From positions 682,001-746,000 of the forward strand of contig OOIN01000017.1 of the NCBI GenBank assembly GCA_900323505.1: 64,000 bases of DNA, written 5' to 3'. Source of the stretch: Ustilago trichophora (lineage: Eukaryota; Basidiomycota; Ustilaginomycetes; Ustilaginales; Ustilaginaceae). Made by a program: the position numbers and the translations under genes. Below are positions 58,478 through 64,000 of the stretch, piece by piece (positions within the stretch are counted from its first letter, which is position 1; each line of letters starts with the position of its first letter). The notes beneath the pieces were generated by a model that was not told where the DNA came from, did no database searches, and saw only the letters and a program-made list of their open reading frames with translations.

Positions 58478-59533
58478 TCAATGCTTGGTATGGCCGCCTT
58501 TTGCCCTTATGACAGCCTGCAATCTTTGTGGCATACTCTCTATGAGCCTTTGGCATTCAGCTACCGTGATTTTGTCCCATTCCTGTGCCACCCTTTCTGC
58601 CAATTCTTGCTGCCCTTTAGGAGATAATGTAGATTGACCCAAGCGCCGCTTTAGCATGCCCCAGAGGTGCTCTATGGGATTAAGATCTGGCGACTGAGCA
58701 GGCCAATCCATTGTCTCGATGCCCTTGCGCCTCAGCCATGCTTTGGTGGTGCTTGCAGTGTGTTTGGGGTCACCATCCTGCTGGAAGATCATGTTATCAA
58801 TATCGCTAAAAACGCAAAGTGCTTCCATGGTTGGTACAAGATTATCCTCAAGTATCTTGATGTATACATCACTAGTCATGATCCCCTCTATCACTGTCAT
58901 GTTCCCAACGCCTGCCCAGGTCATGCAGCCCCAGACCATGATGCTACCACCGCCAAACTTGAGTGTAGGTTGGATTATGTTGCTGGTGAGTCCAGATGCT
59001 TTAAGCCAGCAATATCGCCGCCCATCAGATCCTAGGCGGTTGATCTTGGTCTCATCTGACCATATGACACCCTTCCAATCATCAACAGTCCAATCCTTGA
59101 AGATATGAGCAAAGAGAAGGCGATTCTTGCGGTGTTGTTTGGTGAGGAGTGGTTTCTTCTTTATGACTCTTGCTTTGAATTGCAGTTTTATAAGTTCTTT
59201 GCGCATGGTGGTGCGTGAAACTGCTGTTCTGAACCGTTCCTTGATTGCTTGGCATGCTTGCCACACAGTCTTGACAGTCCTGCGCTTGAACTCGCGCTCC
59301 AGGAAGCGGTGATGATGGAACAGAAGCTTTTTTGGACGCCCTATCTTTGGCTCTGGGAGTGCTGCAGACAGCGATTTTCTTATATTGCTCACTGTTCCAA
59401 CACTTACACCATATTGCTGGGCTATCTGACGGTGTGAAAGCCCATCTTTGAGGCGCTGGGTGATGTCTTTGCGACGCTGGAGGCTGATCTTCCTCATGTT
59501 CAAAATGCGAAGTATATGGTGGTAAAAAGACAT
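58478..59533 (-). CDS. Tc1/mariner transposase (DD34E)
   Basis: 351 aa from ATG 59533; another ATG follows 14 codons later and could also serve. The N-terminal paired-type helix-turn-helix domains are RKDITQRLKDGLSHRQIAQQYGVSVGTVS-like and a second one around KTVWQACQAIKERF, with a GRPKK hook between them. The catalytic triad is Asp in IWSDETK, Asp in FQQDGDPKHT and Glu in NPIEHLWG, with 34 residues between the last two, the Tc1 spacing. No stops or frame breaks. The enzyme cuts and pastes the element at TA sites in the nucleus. It is transcribed toward the calcium pump gene. Confidence 0.96.
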   Translation of the reverse strand: MSFYHHILRILNMRKISLQRRKDITQRLKDGLSHRQIAQQYGVSVGTVSNIRKSLSAALPEPKIGRPKKLLFHHHRFLEREFKRRTVKTVWQACQAIKERFRTAVSRTTMRKELIKLQFKARVIKKKPLLTKQHRKNRLLFAHIFKDWTVDDWKGVIWSDETKINRLGSDGRRYCWLKASGLTSNIIQPTLKFGGGSIMVWGCMTWAGVGNMTVIEGIMTSDVYIKILEDNLVPTMEALCVFSDIDNMIFQQDGDPKHTASTTKAWLRRKGIETMDWPAQSPDLNPIEHLWGMLKRRLGQSTLSPKGQQELAERVAQEWDKITVAECQRLIESMPQRLQAVIRAKGGHTKH

Positions 59534-59774
59534 GTTCCAATGGTCCACAGGTCATCAAATGAAGTAGAATTCATTTGAGCACCTTCCTAGAGGTCTGTGC
59601 GGTGTGTACAGAAGGTTCTAGCATGTCAGTGCAGCTGTGTGCCGCTCCATTGTGTGAAGTGGGTGCAATGTCAGAAAGTGATCAAATGAGGGGAAAAAAT
59701 CGCAGCTGAGTAAACAGGACCATTGTGTGATGCAAGCTCAAATTTGAAAGCGTATTCAGGTAGCTGAGAGTCAC

Positions 59775-59881
59775 AGCTTTCAATTGATATAAGGTGCATG
59801 ATGTGTTGATTATACAGATGTTGAGGAAAGCGAGCATGTATAGTGACGGGCAATTTATTTGATCACTTTCGGCGCGCACTG
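59775..59881 (-). repeat. Right terminal inverted repeat of the Tc1 element
   Basis: 107 bp, reverse complement of the left end with two mismatches, ending at the TA duplication. Confidence 0.95.
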
Positions 59882-59883
59882 TA

Positions 59884-60360
59884 TGTGTATGAGAAACATA
59901 AAAAGGGGTGTGGGTGGAAAGATTTTGGCAATTGAGGCTGTGATTGGTGTGTGTTTGATCTATGTATAAAACGAGTTGATGCAATGAGCTTGGTTATCTG
60001 TTTGATGTTGGAGTGGTTGATTGGAGCGTGTTGTCAAGGATGGATTGGATTGGATTGACTTTAGCTCGTCGCAAAGTGACCTCATGAAAGTGTGTCTTTC
60101 TCGAGAGGGTGGTATGGGTACAAGAGCTGTTTGGTTTGGTTTGGGTGTTAGTGATCGTGAAAACTTGCGATGAAATTGAACCATGTCTTGAGCCAATGAC
60201 ACATGGAAAACACTACTACAAGTTTATGCTATCCTATCCGCGTCCTTCGTTCGTACTTGTTTGCTGCTCAATACAACCCCCATCGACTATTGTCTAAACC
60301 ATTCCATTCGTGAACCCTTCTCTTTTGCACTCTGTCATACACCTCATGTCAATCTCTACT
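59884..60360. other. Region between the transposon and the small secreted protein gene
   Basis: Nothing gene-like seen; probably 3' region of the gene at 60361. Confidence 0.5.
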
Positions 60361-60759
60361 TTAACACCCTTGAACCTTCCATGCGACCAAATCCTTAGGA
60401 TCGCTCAATAACTTTTCCAATGCATGACAACCATCGCAGAATTTAGCTTGATCTCCTTCACATTGCCAAATCTGCCTTCCCTTCACTTGAGAGATGGTAT
60501 CTGCAAATCTACAATCAACACCTTCAATCTTGGGAAAAGGTTCTCGACTTAGCCAGCATACGGCATTGGATCCACCTACGCCGTCCGAGTGGAAATATTG
60601 GTAGGGTTGATGCGATATACTGGCCGGATCGACTGCTGGTGCTGGGGAAGGATTGGCCAAGGTCGAAGGGATAAAGGTGAGGATGAGGGTTAGAGTGAGG
60701 GTGAAGAGGAGGGTGAGGGTGAGGGTGAGGAGGGTTGGTGTTGTTCTCGTCCTCATCAT
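60361..60759 (-). CDS. Small secreted cysteine protein (candidate effector)
   Basis: 132 aa from the tandem ATGs at 60759/60756. The frame is open further upstream through a CA microsatellite, which I treat as leader. Residues 1-35 form a signal peptide of repeated Thr-Leu blocks with a likely cut after ...PSTLA. The mature part of about 97 residues has six cysteines (CW, DCRF, QCEG, FC, GCHA and the very last residue), consistent with three disulfides. It contains ISQVKGRQIWQCEGDQAKFC and no transmembrane or GPI end. No known family recognised. A secreted effector or wall protein is inference. The Thr-Leu blocks come from a GGGTGA-type hexamer repeat in the DNA. Confidence 0.75.
   Translation of the reverse strand: MMRTRTTPTLLTLTLTLLFTLTLTLILTFIPSTLANPSPAPAVDPASISHQPYQYFHSDGVGGSNAVCWLSREPFPKIEGVDCRFADTISQVKGRQIWQCEGDQAKFCDGCHALEKLLSDPKDLVAWKVQGC
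60687..60735 (-). repeat. GGGTGA-type hexamer repeat inside a signal peptide
   Basis: Imperfect hexamers on the plus strand, giving the Thr-Leu repeats of the secreted protein signal peptide. Confidence 0.8.
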
Positions 60760-60774
60760 GTGAATATGTTTTGT

Positions 60775-60815
<41 letters not shown>

Positions 60816-61690
60816 AGTAAGTGTGGAACTTGTTGGCTGGATACCAGGTTGGTCGGCTTGGTATTGATGTCAACTTGAGTTGATTGATACACTTGACGTA
60901 GGGTATAGTGAGCCGGTTAAAACAGTTGACGAAAGTATGCTAGATTCCGAAAGGCCTAGTCTTGATCGCCACCTTCTTGGTTTCGTTGAAAGTTGCTGAT
61001 AGAACTTTCCGACACGTCGTGGATCGGGCTAGGTGCACTCGTTTGGCAGGCGTGTTGCAGTCGATATCGTATCTGAACAGTGAAAGCGTGGGTATACAGG
61101 TGAAAGAACGCAAACGAGATGAGTGTCGTCTTGAGGTTTGCGTAAAGTGTCTGAGTCGGCCCAACTGTAAAGTGTTTGAGTTTTAGGAACCGTGCTCGCC
61201 CTGCATACACAGTACAGTACAGTACGTACACCCTCAGGCACACGAAACTTTATTCTGGCAGGTGTTAGGGTTTCTTATTTGACATTACTCCTCAAAAAAA
61301 TCCCAACGGCGATATGCACAAGCTGAGTGAGCATCAACGTCACCGAGCTGTCAACCAACGACACGCTCTCTCTGTCTCTCTCTCTCTCTTCATTGCCGAT
61401 CCTGAATTCAACCACTGGCAATGATTTTACAGTATAGTCAGTCATACCTCCATTAGAGTCGTTTGAGAATGCAGAAACCAAGCAGGGTCCAAAGCGTTTC
61501 TTGTGCAGGGTTGCAAGTGTGTGACAAATGCTGCCGCTTGTCCCGCCTTGTGGCCATACCAGCTATGAGGAGTTGGGGAGAGTACTATATATAATAAGAC
61601 TTTCTCGCCGAGCCTCGTGAACCTATCCTTGAGCTCCTGGAACATCTCGCTCGTCATACTTACAGCCTGACCTTTTGCAAGACGAACATC
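60760..61690. other. Intergenic region with TG microsatellite
   Basis: The TG run 60777-60811 lies 18 nt upstream of the secreted protein ATG. An ACAGTACAGTACAGTACGTACA array is at 61208-61230 and a short TC run near 61371-61389. No gene supported. Confidence 0.55.
60777..60811. repeat. (TG)n microsatellite
   Basis: About seventeen TG units in the leader or promoter of the secreted protein gene. Confidence 0.9.
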
Positions 61691-62284
61691 ATGATGCTAT
61701 CCAGCCTTGGCACCGCCTTAACACGCCGTACTCTGGCCCAACGCCCCATCACCTCTACCACCGCCGCTAGGTATATGTCGTTCAAGCCCTCCGCGGTGGT
61801 TTTCTCAGCAGTGAAGCCAGGATCCGAGAGCGAGGCAACTACTCCCGGTGCTGGATCCGTAAGTATTTCCCTCATTTTCAACAGCTTTATCCTCCTACTC
61901 TCATGTTGACCAGTCTGTTCTCTTTTGAATCTCGTCTACTCTGTCTCTTTCTTTCATCCTCCCCTTTGGGTTGTCTCACCAACCCTATGCCTCCTCATCT
62001 CTAAAAAAACATAGACCGAGGATATAGCAAATAGCAAAGGAGCCTACGACGGCACTTCAACAAACCCCAACACCTCCACATCCCAAATCGAATCCGAAAC
62101 CTCGGCCAACTTTGACTCGAGTAGCGCCAACAAAGAAACTTCAGAGATGGCCACCAAGAGTCACCATCAGAGCGATAGACAACCCAGCAAGCAAAAACAA
62201 CACAAACCGGATCGCACCGACTTTGGTGCTACAGAAGCGAGCAAACAGGGAGGTCGTGGTGGTTCAGGTGCTTACTCTCAGTAA
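61691..62284 (+). CDS. Small two-exon protein with mitochondrial-type presequence
   Basis: Exon 1 61691-61858 (56 codons) and exon 2 62015-62284 join in phase 0 across a 156-nt GTAAGT...ATAG intron, giving 145 aa. The N terminus (MMLSSLGTALTRRTLAQRP) is Arg/Ser/Thr/Leu-rich without acidic residues for about 35 residues, a mitochondrial import signal pattern. The rest is polar, Ser/Thr/Lys/Gln-rich and ends in GGRGGSGAYSQ. No family recognised. The canonical splice sites and the clean reading frame on both sides support a real gene; function unknown. Confidence 0.7.
61859..62014 (+). other. Intron of the small mitochondrial-type gene
   Basis: GTAAGT donor, ATAG acceptor preceded by a CTAAAA-like stretch; 156 nt, phase 0. 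Confidence 0.8.
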
Positions 62285-62951
62285 CAATGTTGGTATGATA
62301 GAATCAAGCCTTGTTTACCTTTGACAATGCCCGAGTAGGGTGTCAAGATGTGCTTCATGCATTGTCTGTGCGCATCGTCTCTTGTATACCTTGATTCATC
62401 ATTGAAGGGTTCAACAATCCTCCAATAAGCTCAAAGATGCTCAAAAGGCGACTCGACTCGACTCTTTCACAAATCACAAGAGTGTGGAATGTATAGAAAG
62501 AGGGGAACTGTTTTTCAAACGAAACAGATGCGAATACAACCACGATTTGTGAAAAAAAAAAAAGGAAAAAAGATGTAGAAGGACTAAGGGCGCCTGCCCG
62601 ACGTTGGATTTGAATGGTGCTTAGGTTGGTAGAAAAACAGTTAAAACGAACCGAAAGAGAAGGAACCTAAGCAGCAGGGGGTGGTGGATCCTACGTGTCC
62701 GACTGCATCCAAGGATGGAGATGGTTTTTAAGAATGATCTTTTGAAATTAAAGAGAGAGGGGAGACCAGTGACAGATGCAAGTGTGACTGAACGTCTCTT
62801 TTTTATTTTTTGGGTGTGAGGTAGTGCTGGAGAGAAAAAGATGCCATGCCGACCTCGGAAGATTCGATCAGACGAATGCTAGCAAGCGTCCTATTGAACA
62901 AAAACCTTAAAGAGGCGGGTTGGGTAGGCTAACTAGATCGCAGCGACACGC
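62285..62951. other. Convergent 3' region
   Basis: 3' UTRs of the small gene and the ribosomal protein gene. An A-run at 62550-62561. No gene. Confidence 0.6.
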
Positions 62952-63422
62952 TTACTGGCGGGGAGCGCCACGGCCAACACCGGCGAAGCGGGGGCGGTAC
63001 TCGCCCGAGGGGGCACCGTCCTTCTTGTCACCAGCGGGGGCACCGTCACGGCGGCGGTACTCGCGGTCACCACCCTCACGGTCACCACGAGGGGCACGGT
63101 AAGCACCGTCACGGCCACCGACGGGAGCACGGGCAGGGCGAGCAGGGCGCTTGTGGGTAGCGGGGACAATCTCGGCGGGGAGGTGGAGGAACTCGCGAAG
63201 GTACTCGACACCCTCATCGGTAAGGGTGTAGAAGTACCACTGCCACGAGAACTGGGTGTGGACGTAGCCGCGCGAGGTGAGCGACTGGAGAGCCTTGACA
63301 ACCTCGAGGTTGGGGATCTCGAGCTCGGGGTGCTGAACAGTGAAGTTCTTGGGGGCAACCATGACACCCTCCTTGAAGAGAGAGGCGTAGATGGTCTTGC
63401 GGTTCTCCTTGCTGATGATCAT
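62952..63422 (-). CDS. RPS10: 40S ribosomal protein eS10
   Basis: 156 aa, ATG at 63422. The start MIISKENRKTIYASLFKEGVMVAPKNF and the core LEVVKALQSLTSRGYVHTQFSWQWYFYTLTDEGVEYLREFLHLP are diagnostic of eS10 of the small ribosomal subunit. The C terminus is the expected Arg/Gly/Ala-rich tail (RPARPARAPVGG ... GVGRGAPRQ). Codon use is strongly biased to C-ending codons, as in highly expressed genes. A 5' UTR intron is likely (see separate entry). Confidence 0.97.
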   Translation of the reverse strand: MIISKENRKTIYASLFKEGVMVAPKNFTVQHPELEIPNLEVVKALQSLTSRGYVHTQFSWQWYFYTLTDEGVEYLREFLHLPAEIVPATHKRPARPARAPVGGRDGAYRAPRGDREGGDREYRRRDGAPAGDKKDGAPSGEYRPRFAGVGRGAPRQ

Positions 63423-63436
63423 TTTGGCAGGTTCAA

Positions 63437-63980
63437 CTGATAGATGTCAAGCAAGATGAGGAAAGGGGAGAGCGAGAGTCAGTTCAAACTGTTGCTTGTG
63501 TCGATGGTGGGTGGACGAAAAGAAGGGTGCGCGGACTGGCAGTAACGAATGACGCAAGTAGAAAACAACAGCACTTCTGGTTACGCGCCTGCAGAACCAT
63601 ATAATACCACCTTGTCCCGGTTTTCCATTACTTCTTTTGCCAAGACATCACTGGAGTCGTGAATCTCTGTTGCTTTGCCGTTTGATGCCTAAGTTTTTGC
63701 GACCGTTGACGAACGCTTTCTGCTCGCTGAATCTCATTCTGTCCTGCGTCAACTTGAGAACAAATACCATACGACGCGGCTGCTACTTAACATTCCATAT
63801 CCGCACATGTCGACTTCTTTCCTGCGTGTAATCTACGTGTGCCATGCTGCTGCTGATGGTATGCCGATGCTGCCGATTCTGCTCATGCCGTCGGTGATGA
63901 TATTCCCATGTTGCATGTGTTGCGTTGTACTGCTCGTCGTTGCTGTTGCCTTACAAGAGGCTGATTGTGCTGACACTTAC
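63437..63980 (-). other. Probable 5' UTR intron of RPS10
   Basis: In gene sense a GTAAGT donor (63980-63975) and a branch-like TTGAC with acceptor CTATCAG ending at 63437 bound 544 nt. The acceptor is 14 nt before the ATG. First introns in ribosomal protein 5' UTRs are common in fungi; the splice is not proven here. Confidence 0.5.
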
Positions 63981-64000
63981 GTTCTTGATGTGTGAGATGA

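Larger units (their letters stand above)
58249..59881. mobile_element. Tc1/mariner DNA transposon, intact
   Basis: 1633 bp flanked by TA at 58247-58248 and 59882-59883. Terminal inverted repeats of 107 bp (58249-58355 and 59775-59881) begin CAGTGCGCGCC and differ at only two positions. One intact transposase gene lies inside. The 13-base word AAAGTGATCAAAT occurs four times: in each terminal repeat near its outer end (58261-58273, and 59857-59869 in reverse) and once inside on each side (58442-58454 in reverse and 59675-59687). This recalls the double binding sites of IR/DR-type Tc1 elements. Base composition is lower in GC than the neighbouring genes. The near-identity of the ends and the open transposase suggest recent activity. 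Confidence 0.97.

Noticed and set aside
60687..60735. Telomere-like repeat
   Set aside because: The hexamer GGGTGA is not TTAGGG, is imperfect and is inside a coding signal peptide.
63893..63964. C/D-box snoRNA on the plus strand (GTGATGA ... CTGA)
   Set aside because: No convincing terminal stem or C'/D' boxes, and it would be antisense to the host intron.

Overview
The window reads as nuclear DNA of a basidiomycete, most likely a smut or close yeast-like relative (Ustilaginales). Reasons: moderate GC, roughly one gene per 4 kb, mostly intron-poor genes with long Ser/Gln-rich disordered tails, many microsatellites, a spliced tRNA-His, and clear eukaryotic housekeeping genes. The species assignment is inference; no marker gene fixes it.

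Layout. 1-6.87 kb: gene-poor DNA leading to a Zn2Cys6 regulator (6872-8354, one intron, one frame break). 8.4-10.3 kb: gene-poor. 10.3-13.05 kb: a DUF7330-like protein with a possible CaaX end, convergent with a two-segment membrane protein. 14.2 kb: intron-containing tRNA-His(GTG). 14.7-18.3 kb: divergent pair of a bHLH factor and mitochondrial release factor 1. 19.0-21.0 kb: an unknown protein convergent with a secreted two-LysM protein. 22.5-27.45 kb: APC3/Cdc27 (frame break or intron) convergent with a two-exon adenylate kinase. 28.6-33.0 kb: a very Gln-rich putative regulator with an ATG-free 1.5-kb leader. 34.7-39.1 kb: no supported gene. 39.09-39.44 kb: a pure 114-unit TTG repeat at the 3' side of a giant arrestin-domain gene (39.5-44.9 kb), divergent from a GT31 glycosyltransferase (46.6-49.6 kb). 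50.4-58.0 kb: RAD54, the small mitoribosomal protein mL60, and a SERCA-type calcium pump. 58.25-59.88 kb: an intact Tc1/mariner element with 107-bp inverted repeats and TA duplications. 60.4-60.8 kb: a small secreted cysteine protein. 61.7-62.3 kb: a small spliced gene with a mitochondrial-type N terminus. 62.95-63.4 kb: ribosomal protein eS10, probably with a 5' UTR intron running almost to the window edge.

No operon-like or pathway cluster is visible; neighbours are mostly unrelated housekeeping and regulatory genes in convergent or divergent pairs. The accessory content is the transposon, the two secreted proteins (LysM protein and small cysteine protein, both plausible host-interaction factors) and the repeat tracts. 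The most unusual signals are the ATG-free leader of the Gln-rich regulator, the 342-bp TTG array, the transposon with a four-site internal repeat structure, and a dispersed TACTGTA/TACAGTA word confined to non-coding DNA.
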